A stretch of 64,000 nucleotides of DNA from contig NZ_JACOAF010000011.1 of assembly GCF_014269285.1 (NCBI RefSeq), forward strand, positions 62,001-126,000. Reading direction: 5' to 3'. This document shows, piece after piece, positions 1 through 9,542 of this stretch. Made by a program: the position numbers and the translations under genes. Each line of letters opens with the position of its first letter. The first letter of the stretch is position 1. Below the pieces are notes generated by a model, which was not told where the DNA came from, ran no database searches, and saw nothing but the letters and a program-made list of their open reading frames with translations. The DNA comes from Rufibacter sediminis. Its GTDB lineage: Bacteria > Bacteroidota > Bacteroidia > Cytophagales > Hymenobacteraceae.

Positions 1-950
1 GGAAACTTAAATTCACCGGCTTTCAGCACTTCATTGTAGGTGAACACGTACGGGTTTGACCGATCTACCCGCAGCTTATTGGGGTTGTCAATGTTCCAAC
101 CGTTTGGCGTAGCATCCCCCACTATCCAGAGTTCTGAGTAAGGTGGCGCAGAGCCTTCTTCAATGGAGATGGTCTTATCCAGAAGACTAATAGAGATACT
201 ATACAGTCCTGGGGTTGTAATGGTGAATTGGTTATCTGGCTCACTGTCTGAGGTGCGATAAACCAACAAGTTTTCCGTAGCACCTTTGTTGTAAGAAGGC
301 AGAAAAGCACCTTTGGTAGTGATGAACTTAAAAGACCCGGCTTTAAGCCTGCCCTGCCAGCTAAATCTGCCTGGGGAGGAGGGATTCAACGTTAGGGGGG
401 TGGCATTATCGGCACTCCAGCCATTTGGTGTGGCGTCACCAATCAAGTACAAGGTGGTAGAGACTGGTTGGTAAGGAGTCACTTTCAACGTGGTACTAGT
501 GGAGTCTGATAAATCTGTGCCGGAAACTTTAGAAACTACTTTAGCTTCTATTGTGGTCTCCACTCCAGGGGTAAGATTTAGGCCTAGCAAAAGATCATTA
601 AATTCTTTAACACTGTACTTCTTCTGGAAGCTGGCTTTGCCCATATCGGCTACCACAGCGTTCTGGAAATTGTTTCCTTGCCGGTCCAGGTAAAGGGTAT
701 AGGAAATTGAATTGTTGGTGCCATAGTTAGAGCCGGTAGTCCAATTGAAGGCCACGGCTTCACTGGCTGCTATGGTTTCCTGCAGGACCACGCTCTCCTT
801 GCTGGTAGAAAGGGCTAGGGGTGCATTTACACCTTGGTCAAACTCGTCGTAAATATCGGTTTTACAAGAGACCCCTAATAAGGTGACCAGTAGTAGCAGC
901 ACGGCAGAGAACCAGCTTGCTCTTTTAGGAAGGATTAAAATATTTTCCAT
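1..950 (-). CDS. SusE-like outer-membrane lipoprotein, C-terminus beyond window
   Basis: Reading the minus strand from ATG at 948-950 gives an open frame that runs off the left edge, so the C-terminus is missing. The N-terminus has a basic, then hydrophobic signal and a lipobox (LLGVSC, Cys about residue 29). An Ig-like SusE N-terminal domain follows (about residues 35-130), then two similar modules beginning LYLIGDATPNGW and LWIVGDATPNGW, as in starch-binding SusE/SusF proteins. It lies just downstream of susD- and susC-like genes on the same strand, so it is probably the third gene of that operon and a surface glycan-binding lipoprotein. The sugar bound cannot be read from the sequence. Confidence 0.85.
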   Translation of the reverse strand, partial: MENILILPKRASWFSAVLLLLVTLLGVSCKTDIYDEFDQGVNAPLALSTSKESVVLQETIAASEAVAFNWTTGSNYGTNNSISYTLYLDRQGNNFQNAVVADMGKASFQKKYSVKEFNDLLLGLNLTPGVETTIEAKVVSKVSGTDLSDSTSTTLKVTPYQPVSTTLYLIGDATPNGWSADNATPLTLNPSSPGRFSWQGRLKAGSFKFITTKGAFLPSYNKGATENLLVYRTSDSEPDNQFTITTPGLYSISISLLDKTISIEEGSAPPYSELWIVGDATPNGWNIDNPNKLRVDRSNPYVFTYNEVLKAGEFKF

Positions 951-980
951 ATCTGTCTATGAGAATAAATAGGCCAAAGG

Positions 981-2495
981 TTAGTAACCAGGGTTTTGAA
1001 CAAGGTTAGGGTTTGCCGTTACTTCCTGCTGCGGGATAGGCATAAGCATGTGCTTGGTGCTGGCGTTTGTCTTGCCTAGGGAGTGCAGGTAAGGCACAAA
1101 ATACTGTCCATTGTCATACCGGATGATGTCAAACCACTGTTGCCCCTCAAAGGCCAGTTCAACACGACGCTCTTTTCTGATGGCCGTCCTCAGAGTAGCC
1201 TGATTAAGTCCGGTGATATTTGGCAGTCCTGCTCTCAGGCGTACCCGGTTCAAAGGACCTCCGCTGTTAATGTTGATTGCCGGGGCCTGTGCTTCTGTCG
1301 TTCTACCCAATTCATTAAGGGCCTCGGCTTGCATCAAGAGAACATCGGCATAGCGCAAAACAGGGAAGTTGGCTGGGTTGGTGTTGTATTCCGGGGAGAC
1401 AGACTTAGGCACCAGGAATTTGCGCAGGTTATAGCCCGTCACGGAGTATGATTTCTTGTACACCTGCCCGTCAAAATCAGGGCCGCCTTCATACAGTATG
1501 GTTTTGTCTTTTCTTAGATCACCCGCCTCATACTGGTTCACGAACTCCTGGGTAGGCTGGTTCCAGCCATAGCCCCCCGCTACCATGTTGGCGTTTCTAG
1601 GCCCCGTGAAGGTGCTCACCCAGGAGGCCATCTGCTCATTGCCGCCAAAGAAATCAGCGGTGTTCACTTTGCCAGCGTACTGTACCTCAAAAAGGGATTC
1701 AGGTCCGTTTTCAGTTAAAGGGTTGAAATTGGTACTGTAGTCCGGATTCAAGGTGTATCCCAGAGCGGTCACTTGCTCGCACAATTCCACGGTTTTGGCA
1801 TAATCGCCTAACGTCAGGTACACCTTGGCCAATAAGCCAGTGGCAGAACCTTTAGATGCACGTCCGATATCGGCGCCGGAGTACGTTTCTCTTGTTGGCA
1901 ATAATTCAATGGCCTCGGTTAAATCTTGAACAATCTGGGCATATACCTGCTCTTTAGGTGTACGCGAAGGATAAAGATATTCTTGGGTTGGAGTATCGGG
2001 AGCATCGGTGATCAAAGGAACGTCCCCAAACGCCCTAACCAGAATAAAGTAGTAGAGACCTCTCAAGAACTTGGCCTCACCCAGTATGCGGTTCTTCAAG
2101 CCTTCCTCCATTTCAATGGCTGGTACGTATTTCAAAACCACATTGGCCCGCAGGATTCCGGGGGAAGGACCCCGCCATAAGTCTAGGGCGGCCTCGTTGG
2201 CGGTGGTCAGCACAAAGTTGGAGACATCCTGCGTCCCGATCCCATCGGTACCGCCCCCAGCTCCCACAATGCTGTTACCCGCCCAGATGTCTGATCCCCA
2301 AATCTGGAAATTGTACAGCTTGGGCCACATCAAGGGCTGGTAAGCACCATTAATGGCCGCAATGGCATCTTTCTCTGTTTTGTAGAAATTCTGCGGGTTA
2401 ATAGTGTCTAAGGGGGTTCTGTCTAGGTAATCTTCGCAGCTTCCAAGCCCCAAGGTGAGCAATAGGGCCGCCGTATATTTTATAAATGATTTCAT
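981..2495 (-). CDS. SusD/RagB family nutrient-binding outer-membrane lipoprotein
   Basis: The 504-residue product has a lipoprotein signal (LGLGSC, Cys20) followed by DYLDRTPLDTINPQNFY, a typical SusD/RagB start. The body is helical and TPR-like (for example LRGLYYFILVRAFGDVPL at about 145-165), and the C-terminus has the family's FEGQQWFDIIRYDNG and LMPIPQQEV motifs. SusD proteins cap the SusC TonB-dependent porin and capture oligosaccharides or peptides at the cell surface. It begins 19 bp after the susC-like stop and is followed by the susE-like gene, so the three form one operon. Length is normal for the family. The ligand is unknown. Confidence 0.95.
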   Translation of the reverse strand: MKSFIKYTAALLLTLGLGSCEDYLDRTPLDTINPQNFYKTEKDAIAAINGAYQPLMWPKLYNFQIWGSDIWAGNSIVGAGGGTDGIGTQDVSNFVLTTANEAALDLWRGPSPGILRANVVLKYVPAIEMEEGLKNRILGEAKFLRGLYYFILVRAFGDVPLITDAPDTPTQEYLYPSRTPKEQVYAQIVQDLTEAIELLPTRETYSGADIGRASKGSATGLLAKVYLTLGDYAKTVELCEQVTALGYTLNPDYSTNFNPLTENGPESLFEVQYAGKVNTADFFGGNEQMASWVSTFTGPRNANMVAGGYGWNQPTQEFVNQYEAGDLRKDKTILYEGGPDFDGQVYKKSYSVTGYNLRKFLVPKSVSPEYNTNPANFPVLRYADVLLMQAEALNELGRTTEAQAPAININSGGPLNRVRLRAGLPNITGLNQATLRTAIRKERRVELAFEGQQWFDIIRYDNGQYFVPYLHSLGKTNASTKHMLMPIPQQEVTANPNLVQNPGY

Positions 2496-2513
2496 GCTCG
2501 TTCGTTTAAAGGA

Positions 2514-5500
2514 TTAAAAACCAATGTTGATGCCAGCACTCAGGGTTCTGGACAATGGATACACACTCAGGTCTACCCCGCTGGTACCCACTTCTGGGTC
2601 AAACCCGGTGTAATCTGTGAAGGTGAACAGGTTCTGTCCCGATACATAGATTCTGGCGGAACTCATTTTCACCTTTTGAGTAAGGCTTTGCGGCAGGGTA
2701 TAACCCAGGGTCACGTTTTTTACCCGCAGGTAAGAACCGTCTTCAATAAAGCGGGTAGAGTTTCTGGTGTTCTTGTTTGGGTCGTTGAAAACCGCCCGTG
2801 GCATGGTGGTACTGGGATTAGACTCGGTCCAGCGGCCTAGGACGGCCGTGGTCTGGTTCTGCGCCACCGCCATGCCTTCCTGGAAGATTCTGTTGGCGTT
2901 GAAAATGTCATTGCCTTCCACCCCTTGCAGGAACAGAGTAAAATCAAATCCTTTCCAAGCCACGGTGTTGTTCATGGCAAAGGTGAACCGTGGGTTAGGG
3001 TCGCCAATGTAGGTGCGGTCCGCATCAGTGATCTGGCCGTCGTTATTGATGTCCAGGAACTTGACATCCCCAGGGGCGGTGCTGTTGAATGGGTCAGCGC
3101 CTTGCTGCTGGCGGGCATAGTTGTCTACTTCTTCTTGGGTTTGGAAAATTCCATTCATAATGAAGCCGTAGAACGAGTTGATAGGGTAGCCCACTTTTTG
3201 ACGGTTAATCTGCCCGATACCCCCGTACAAAGGCACATCGCCGTTCAGGTTCAGAACCTCGTTCTGGTTGATGGAGAAGTTGAAGTTCGTACTCCAATCT
3301 ATTGCGCCGGTCAGGTTCTGGGTATTTACAGCAAACTCAAGCCCTTTATTCCGGACCTTCCCGAAGTTGATACTCGGCACAAAGATGTCTGAATACCCAG
3401 TGGTTACAGGCACGTTCATAGGCACCAACATGTCATTGGTATTTTTCAGGTAAGCATCTACCGTCACGTTTATTCTGCCATTTAAGAAAGCAAGGTCTAA
3501 ACCGATATTAGACTGCTCCACTTCTTCCCAGCGTACGTCTGCGTTTGGCAGCACCACTGGTACCACTGAGTTTACCACAGTGTTGTTGAATGTTGCTTCC
3601 CCAATGGTTAATCGGGAGGCATAAGCATAGTTGCCAATGTTCTGGTTACCGGTAATACCGTAACCTACCCTTAATGATAAATCACTTAACCAACCTATTT
3701 CTTTCAAGAAGCTTTCTTCTGAGATCCGCCACTTAGCCGAGGCAGACGGGAAGGTACCATAGCGGTTGTTAGGCCCGAAGCGGCTGCTGCCATCGCGGCG
3801 GATGTTGGCGGTAAGTAAATATTTGTCATTATAGTTGTAGTTCACCCGCCCTAAAAGCGAGAACAGGGCCCAATCACTGGCGTTTCCGCCGGAAGGAAGA
3901 GTTAAAGTGGCATTGTCCAGCTGCTGGGCATCATCACTGATGAAGTCCTGACCGGCGGCATTGATTTGGTCATAGCGGTTGTCCTGGGCGCTAGTTCCTG
4001 CCAGAATGGTAAGATGGTGCTTGTCCCCAAATGTGGCATTATAGGTAAGGTAATTGTCCCAAAGTTTGGTGATGCTTTTGTTAGATCCCTGATAAAGGTT
4101 GCTAAACTCATTGGCAATAGGTTTCCAAGCATATTGCGGCGACCAACTTCTGCTGTCCCAAAAGGCAGCTTGAATACCTAGTGTAGTTTTGAACGTTAAC
4201 TGCGGCAGAATAAGGAACTCTCCGCTAAGGTTGCCTAATACATTGTAACCGGTTGTAGTATTGTCATTGATGAGCGCTTGGCCTATGGGGTTGCGCACAT
4301 CGCCATACCAGCTGCTTTGGCCTTCCGGGCCAGACCAAGTGCCATCAGGGTTGTAGATCGGCTGAACCGGCAGGGCTGCCATGGCATTCCTGATATCTAT
4401 GGACCCACTGCTTTTTTTGTCATGGCTCAATAACAGATTATTGGAAAGTTTAAACCACTTGACAAAATTATTTTCGCTGTTGAGGGTTAAGGTGTACCGT
4501 TTGTACCGGTTATTGATCACAATCCCTTGTTGGTCTGTGTAGGTACCAGATGCATAGTAGTTAGACTTCTCGGTACCACCTGAGTAAGAAAGAGAATAGT
4601 TCTGCTGCGGTGCCGATTGGAAGTATTCACCTAACCAATCTGTATTGGTAGTAATTGCCGCAGGATCAGCATAGGCCGGGTTCTGAAGCTGACCATTATT
4701 AGCCATAATCTCATTGTGCAAAGCAGCAAATTGGGCAGAGTTCAACATCTCCACCATATTAGTGGCTTGCTGTACGGCCGTATATGCTTTAAATTCCAGA
4801 CGTCCTTTGTCAGTACCTCTTCTGGTGGTAATCTGTACTACCCCATTGGCACCTCTTGAGCCATAGATAGCAGTAGCAGAGGCATCTTTCAGGATGTCCA
4901 TGGTGGCAATGTCATCTGGGTTGATGGCATTCAGCGGAAGGTCAGTGGGTACGCCATCGATCACAATGAGGGGATCACTGTTCCCAATAGTACCAGTACC
5001 TCTTACTCTAATAGTTACGTTGCTGCCCGGAGCCCCTGAACCCACTACCTGTACCCCGGCGGCGCGTCCCTGCAAGGCCTGACCCGCATCTGGTACCGGA
5101 AGTGACCGGGTTTCTTCCATGTTCACCGAGGAAACAGAACCAGTTATTTCCCTTCTGTTTTGGGTACCGTAACCAACTACCACTACTTCATCCAAGGCTT
5201 TGGCGTCGTCCCGCAGGACTACCTCTATTCTAGATTGCGAAGTAACGGACACTTCCTGCGTCACGAACCCTATGTACGTAAACACCAACGTTCCACCAGT
5301 TTCTGGTACAGAAAGGCTGAAGCTCCCTGTACCATCAGTGGAGGCTCCTATAGTGGTGCCCTTCACTACTACTGAAACCCCGGGAAGCCCAGTACCGGTA
5401 GCGTCTTTTACTGTTCCAGACACAGAGCGGCTACTTTGAGCCAGAGTGGGTACAGCCATCAGAAGAAAGCCTAATAGTACAGCCATCTGGCGGTATCCGT

Positions 5501-5582
5501 AGGACCAGGATCCATTCCTGCAAAATGCACTTGCCACAAAAGAACCGAGCTTTGGCGGCCATTGAGTTAAAAGTTTGGTCAT
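2514..5582 (-). CDS. SusC/RagA family TonB-linked outer-membrane transporter
   Basis: The 1022-residue product has a long basic N-terminus and a signal segment ending near VPTLAQS. A CarboxypepD_reg-like domain follows (VSGTVKDATGTGLPGVSVVV, about 53-130), then a TonB box/plug (EVVVVGYGTQNRREITG; IRVRGTGTIGNSDPLIVIDG) and a C-terminal barrel ending in an aromatic-type motif (LSAGINIGF). It imports a substrate delivered by the SusD-like partner, powered by TonB-ExbBD. It is the first gene of the susC-susD-susE operon. The DUF6377 regulator further upstream on the same strand is a plausible controller. A start further in than 5582 is possible, since about 35 residues precede the hydrophobic signal core. 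Confidence 0.95.
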   Translation of the reverse strand: MTKLLTQWPPKLGSFVASAFCRNGSWSYGYRQMAVLLGFLLMAVPTLAQSSRSVSGTVKDATGTGLPGVSVVVKGTTIGASTDGTGSFSLSVPETGGTLVFTYIGFVTQEVSVTSQSRIEVVLRDDAKALDEVVVVGYGTQNRREITGSVSSVNMEETRSLPVPDAGQALQGRAAGVQVVGSGAPGSNVTIRVRGTGTIGNSDPLIVIDGVPTDLPLNAINPDDIATMDILKDASATAIYGSRGANGVVQITTRRGTDKGRLEFKAYTAVQQATNMVEMLNSAQFAALHNEIMANNGQLQNPAYADPAAITTNTDWLGEYFQSAPQQNYSLSYSGGTEKSNYYASGTYTDQQGIVINNRYKRYTLTLNSENNFVKWFKLSNNLLLSHDKKSSGSIDIRNAMAALPVQPIYNPDGTWSGPEGQSSWYGDVRNPIGQALINDNTTTGYNVLGNLSGEFLILPQLTFKTTLGIQAAFWDSRSWSPQYAWKPIANEFSNLYQGSNKSITKLWDNYLTYNATFGDKHHLTILAGTSAQDNRYDQINAAGQDFISDDAQQLDNATLTLPSGGNASDWALFSLLGRVNYNYNDKYLLTANIRRDGSSRFGPNNRYGTFPSASAKWRISEESFLKEIGWLSDLSLRVGYGITGNQNIGNYAYASRLTIGEATFNNTVVNSVVPVVLPNADVRWEEVEQSNIGLDLAFLNGRINVTVDAYLKNTNDMLVPMNVPVTTGYSDIFVPSINFGKVRNKGLEFAVNTQNLTGAIDWSTNFNFSINQNEVLNLNGDVPLYGGIGQINRQKVGYPINSFYGFIMNGIFQTQEEVDNYARQQQGADPFNSTAPGDVKFLDINNDGQITDADRTYIGDPNPRFTFAMNNTVAWKGFDFTLFLQGVEGNDIFNANRIFQEGMAVAQNQTTAVLGRWTESNPSTTMPRAVFNDPNKNTRNSTRFIEDGSYLRVKNVTLGYTLPQSLTQKVKMSSARIYVSGQNLFTFTDYTGFDPEVGTSGVDLSVYPLSRTLSAGINIGF

Positions 5583-6044
5583 ATAGGTGTGAAGTAGATT
5601 ATGTTATTTATTCAAAATTGTCATTTTGTTAATTCTGAGGCTTGGATACTCACAAAGGAGAAACAGAAATGAGGCAAGGGAGGAGTGTACTTACTTCCTG
5701 TTGACAAATTTGAGATTCTTATCAGCCAACTAGAAGAAAGTGAAATAGAAAGTAACTATTTTCAAAGGTATACTGTATTTAACTAGTTAATTACTAATCA
5801 ATTAAATACTATAGTCACCCTTTTAAGTGAAAGGAAAAAGTAAATGATTTATAGTTTGGCGAGGCTACTTGCTGTTGATTTTTAGAACATTCTTAACTTT
5901 TTGGACCTAGATTTAGGCTCTTCTGGGGAAGCATTGCCAGCGCATTGGTTTTAACAAAATCTCAAAAAATACATTTTGTCAGCAAAAGGAATCAGTATGT
6001 ACCAAAACTCCAAGAGGTTCTCAGCTGACAGCTTGGAACTGGGT
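5583..6044. promoter_or_regulatory. Upstream region of the susC-like operon
   Basis: No gene is visible in this AT-rich stretch between the susC-like start and the IS1 element. On the minus strand it contains TACCTTTG at 5763-5770, which fits the Bacteroidota -7 box TAnnTTTG, about 180 bp upstream of the ATG. No TTG was found at the usual -33 spacing, so the promoter call is weak. Confidence 0.3.
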
Positions 6045-6051
6045 AAAAAAG

Positions 6052-6824
6052 GGGTTGTGGTCTAGAAGGTATGATGTTGGAGTAGGTATGGCAGCAAGGG
6101 TGTTGACAGGAAGTTATGTGCGAGATAACTATCCAGGTAAACTGCCCCTACTGCCACAGTCTGAAGGTAGTAAGAAACGGGGTAAAGCGCACGGGCAGGC
6201 AGAACTTTCTGTGCCGTGCTTGCGGCAGGCAGTTCCAGCATGGGTACCGCAAAGCAGGATGCCGACCTGAGGTGAAGGGCCTGGTGCTGCGGATGCTGGT
6301 CAGAAACTCGGGCATCCGGGACATTGAAAAGGTGACCGGCGTACACTGGCAGACCGTGCTCAGGTGGCTCAGGCAGAAGGCGGACAGCCTGCAGGTAATC
6401 CCCCGGCTCCGGCATTACGGCCAGGTGCAGATAGACGAGGTGTGGACGTTTGTGGGGCAGAGGAAGAAGTGCAAAAGATGGTTCTTAAACGCCTACGCGC
6501 CCGAAACGGACGAGGTGTTGGCCTGGAGCTGGGGAAACCGCGGCCAGCACACAGTCGCAAAGCTATACAAGCAGTTGCAGGCGCTGGACATCGGAAGGTT
6601 CTGCACCGATGACTGGCCGGCTTTCACCAAAGTACTGCCAAAAGAAAAGCACATGGTTGGAAAGGAATCCACCAGAAACATTGAAGGCGTGAACCTGTGC
6701 CTGAGAACTAGAAACAGAAGATTGGTCAGAAAAACGGCCTGCTTCTCTAAAAAAACAGAATCATCACAGTGCTATGAAGCTAGTATTCTATTACCGAAAC
6801 CATCATACATTATAGACCACAACC
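6052..6824 (+). mobile_element. IS1-family insertion sequence
   Basis: The element is about 770 bp, the usual IS1 length. Its ends are imperfect inverted repeats: the left begins GGTTGTGGTCTAGAAGGTAT at 6053, and the right, read inward on the other strand, begins GGTTGTGGTCTATAATGTAT. Flanking bases are AAAAAAGG on the left (6045-6052) and AAAAAAGC on the right (6825-6832), giving a target duplication of 7 bp, or 8 bp with one mismatch. It inserted at the A-tract foot of the terminator at 6825-6888. Confidence 0.85.
6116..6815 (+). pseudogene. IS1-family transposase, frameshifted near its 3' end
   Basis: The N-terminus has a zinc-finger-like CPYCHS...CRACGRQF, then an HTH region and the IS1 DDE-type core (QIDEVWTFVG, TDDWPAF, NIEGVNLCLRTRNRRLVRK). 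At the A7 run at 6749-6755 the open frame leaves the family sequence (FSKKTESS...). With six As the other frame reads ...KKQNHHSAMKLVFYYRNHHTL and stops at TAG 6813-6815, inside the right inverted repeat, which matches the family C-terminus. A single A inserted in the homopolymer is the simplest explanation. In the uncorrected frame translation runs on through the terminator. Slippage at A7 could restore some full-length product. Confidence 0.8.
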
Positions 6825-6888
6825 AAAAAAGCAAACCCCTTTTCGGGCTCTTTTCAAAAAAAGAGTCCGAAAAGGGGTTTGCTTTTTT
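6825..6888. terminator. Strong bidirectional intrinsic terminator
   Basis: Two 30-nt arms (6825-6854 and 6859-6888) pair with one G-T mismatch around a 4-nt loop. The arms begin AAAAAAGC and end GCTTTTTT, so each strand has a T-tract after a GC-containing stem. It lies 35 bp past the DUF6377 gene stop on the minus strand and next to the right end of the IS1 element. Confidence 0.85.
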
Positions 6889-6923
6889 GGTTTGGGGTGG
6901 TTTCAGAGATTCTCTAGCCCAGT

Positions 6924-8597
6924 CTAAAAGGCCTTTATCTCCATGATTTTCTCCTCAAAGTTATCATTAGGCAAGATAGACCGGTTCTTGACTTTGGTTT
7001 TGTAGTTGTAGATGGTTCTCACGGAGTAGTCTAGGAATTGAGCCACCTGCTCGTGGTCTGTAATGCCCAAGCGCAGGAGCGCAAAGATTCTGAGTTCAAT
7101 GTTGAGGGAATTCTTGTCTCTGAGCCTGATTTTGTCTTCCTCCTTGAAATAGGAGTTGAAAGTGGAGACGAAGTTAGGGAACAGTTTCAGGAAGGTCTGA
7201 TCAAAACTCTGGAACAGCAACTCGCGCTCGTTCTGCACATTGATGCTCTTCATGGCATGACCTATCTCGTCATACTTCTTAGCCATGAGTTTGCGGTCAA
7301 TGGACTTCTTGAACTTGTCTATCTTGTCCAGGTACGTGGATTGGAAGTTGAACGAGTAGCCAATGTACTCCTCCTTAATCACGTTTGCCTCAACCAACTT
7401 ATCATTGGTTTCACGCAGTTGGTCATAGGCATCAGTCAGGGTCTGCTTGGCTTTCACCAACTCATCATTCGTTTTCTGCAACTTGTCAAACGCCTCGGTA
7501 AGGGTTCGCTTTGTCTCTCGCAGCTGTTTCAATTGCCGGAAGATGATGTAGGCGAAGACCAGCACCAACAAGGACAATACGGTAACCACGATGGCGTAGA
7601 CGTAAAGCCGTTGGCGCTGCCCTTCCACCGTAATCAGACGCTCGCCCTCAATAATAGGCAGAATGGCTGCTACCTGAATAGTGCGTTGTTTGGCCCCGTA
7701 AAAGGTGGCATCTTTCAAAGCCTGTTTGATGTACTCATAGGCTCTTACCTCATCGCCGGTTTTGTAGAGGAACTCCGCAAGGGTCATGAGCGCCACACCT
7801 TCTTTCACCGAGCCTTTCAGGTCGGCTATGGCGGCCTTGGCCATCATTTCAATGGCTTTTTCCTTGTCACCTTTGTTGTAGTAGATATTGCCCAGGGAGT
7901 TTGCCGCCATGGCATATTGGTTTAGCGAGGGGTGGAACCTGTCTAGAATGGTCTGAAAGTAGTCACGCGCCTCGTCTGGTTTCCCAGCTATCTCCGATCG
8001 CATCCCATTCAGGGCATGGAACCGCAGATCACTGCCGGTGAGCATTGCTAAGGCGGAGTCTACATAGGCTTCACCTTTGTTCCTGTAGCGTGCGGAATAG
8101 TAGGTATCTTGTGTATAGCCAGACAAGTCGTAGTACGCCCGTGACTTAAGGGCGTAGTAGTCTACCTTGATACTGTCAGGCATATTCACCATCCTAATGG
8201 TCTCCAGTGAATCCAGCGCCTCATTGTACATGCCGGAAGAAACTAGGATAAAGCTCAGCTTCAGCTTAGCATGCGTAATCTTGACAGGATCGTTCAGGTC
8301 TCTGGCTACTTCCTGCAGTTTTAGCGCATACGCAAAAGCCGAATCATATTTGAAGGCTCTATACTGATATACCAGTTTATCATAGAGAGCAAATTGATGA
8401 AGTGGTGAAGTGGTCTCCTTAAGGCTCTTTTTGAGCCTATTGAGTTGATTGTTCTTTTGATCTATGTACCTGTTATTATTTTTTATTGTGTTAGTTAGAT
8501 CATTGAGTAAGCTATCAGTACTCGATGACGACAAAACAACTAATGGAGTTGATAGAAAAAAGAAAAATAAGGATAATACAACATACCAACTCTTCAT
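6924..8597 (-). CDS. DUF6377-type membrane regulator (TPR, TM, coiled coil, C-terminal HTH)
   Basis: The 557-residue product starts with a hydrophobic signal segment (about 1-25). The following TDSLLNDLTNTIKNNNRYIDQKNNQLNRL resembles the opening of the Bacteroidota DUF6377 family. A helical TPR-like periplasmic region (about 40-315) follows, then one membrane helix (about 330-352, VYAIVVTVLSLLVLVFAYII) and a heptad-rich coiled coil (TLTEAFDKLQKTNDELVKAK...). The C-terminus has a LuxR-like helix-turn-helix (LGITDHEQVAQFLDYSVRTI). Such one-component membrane regulators often sit beside susC/susD operons, as here, so I infer it controls that operon. The IS1 element lies between them. Confidence 0.8.
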   Translation of the reverse strand: MKSWYVVLSLFFFFLSTPLVVLSSSSTDSLLNDLTNTIKNNNRYIDQKNNQLNRLKKSLKETTSPLHQFALYDKLVYQYRAFKYDSAFAYALKLQEVARDLNDPVKITHAKLKLSFILVSSGMYNEALDSLETIRMVNMPDSIKVDYYALKSRAYYDLSGYTQDTYYSARYRNKGEAYVDSALAMLTGSDLRFHALNGMRSEIAGKPDEARDYFQTILDRFHPSLNQYAMAANSLGNIYYNKGDKEKAIEMMAKAAIADLKGSVKEGVALMTLAEFLYKTGDEVRAYEYIKQALKDATFYGAKQRTIQVAAILPIIEGERLITVEGQRQRLYVYAIVVTVLSLLVLVFAYIIFRQLKQLRETKRTLTEAFDKLQKTNDELVKAKQTLTDAYDQLRETNDKLVEANVIKEEYIGYSFNFQSTYLDKIDKFKKSIDRKLMAKKYDEIGHAMKSINVQNERELLFQSFDQTFLKLFPNFVSTFNSYFKEEDKIRLRDKNSLNIELRIFALLRLGITDHEQVAQFLDYSVRTIYNYKTKVKNRSILPNDNFEEKIMEIKAF

Positions 8598-8884
8598 GAA
8601 TACTGACGAACGGAGTGATTTTATAGGATAACAAAGGGTAATTGTAAAGTTAGTAAATACTCCCTCAACAAGTAGTATCTGGGCTTCTTCTTTGGGTGCT
8701 TGGTATTTATGGGGTGGGGGTATGTTGACCAGATTGGAACGCCTTGGATCAGACTGGGTAGGTCCGTTTTTTCATGCGGAGGGTTGATTCATCCATGCAG
8801 CAAGTGGCTATGGAAATCTGAAATTGCGACTACCAATCAAATCCATGTAATCTGCTGCAGACTCTCATATGGTCGGTGGATTTA
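8598..8884. other. Intergenic, nothing recognised
   Basis: The stretch between the DUF6377 gene start and the end of the serine recombinase pseudogene shows no supported gene, strong hairpin or repeat. Confidence 0.5.
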
Positions 8885-9542
8885 TTACTGGTTCGGCATC
8901 GCAGTACTACCTGCACTTTCCGCACTAATGGTTCGCTTGGCCTTCATAACCGTGTTGGGTGAGACGGCGCATAAGGTGGTGATTTGCCTGATGGAGCACC
9001 TGCCCTCCCTGAGGTACTCCACCACTTTCCTGTTCTCCTGCAGTAACCTCTCCGCGCTCTTCATCGAACCCTTGGGTCTGGCGATGTGCCTTGCCTGGCG
9101 CTTTGCCTCCTGTTGGCCCGAGATAATCCTCTTTACGGTGGACTCGCGCTCCATCTCCGCCAAATCGGCCAGGTTGCCCAGCACCATCATGGTGACATTG
9201 TCTTCCTTTCTTTTGTGGTCCAGCGAGCGTAGGTTCCTGTTCACCACGTGGGTGCAGACGCCTGATTCGGCTAGTTCCAGGATGAGGCTGCGCACGTCCA
9301 TGGTGTCCCTCCCCAGTCGTGACAGCTCCAGGCAGACCACCTCCGTGATTTCGCCTTTTCTGGCCATCTCTAGCACCTTCTCCATGCCGGGGCGTGTGTA
9401 TGTTCCTGGTGCCGGAGACCGCCTCACAGGCAGTGTAGGCTACCTGGAAGCCCTGCCCTAAAGCATACTCCGTGAGTTCCGTCAGTTGGCGGTCGGTGTT
9501 CTGTTTTGCGGTGGATACCCGCAGACACAGGGCTGCTTTCAT
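8885..9542 (-). pseudogene. Serine recombinase (resolvase/invertase family), frameshifted
   Basis: From ATG at 9540-9542 the first frame encodes MKAALCLRVSTAKQNTDRQL with the catalytic Ser of the RVST motif, up to CEAVSGTRNIHT. The rest of the family continues in another frame: RPGMEKVLEMARKGEI, then LSRLGRDTMDVRSLI, EMERESTVKRIISGQ and a C-terminal Hin-like HTH. The switch falls in an ACACAC tract near 9395-9402. Restoring one AC dinucleotide would give an unbroken reading. Only the joined frames (about 218 residues) make a normal resolvase. It is probably inactive, though a sequencing error cannot be excluded. Confidence 0.8.

Noticed and set aside
6749-6755. Programmed -1 frameshift of IS1 InsA-InsB type
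   Set aside because: The shift needed is +1 (or one A too many) and lies near the C-terminus, not at the InsA/InsB junction.
8700-9461. Plus-strand open frame opposite the serine recombinase
   Set aside because: The minus strand matches resolvase motifs; the plus frame is Ser/Leu/Cys-rich shadow.
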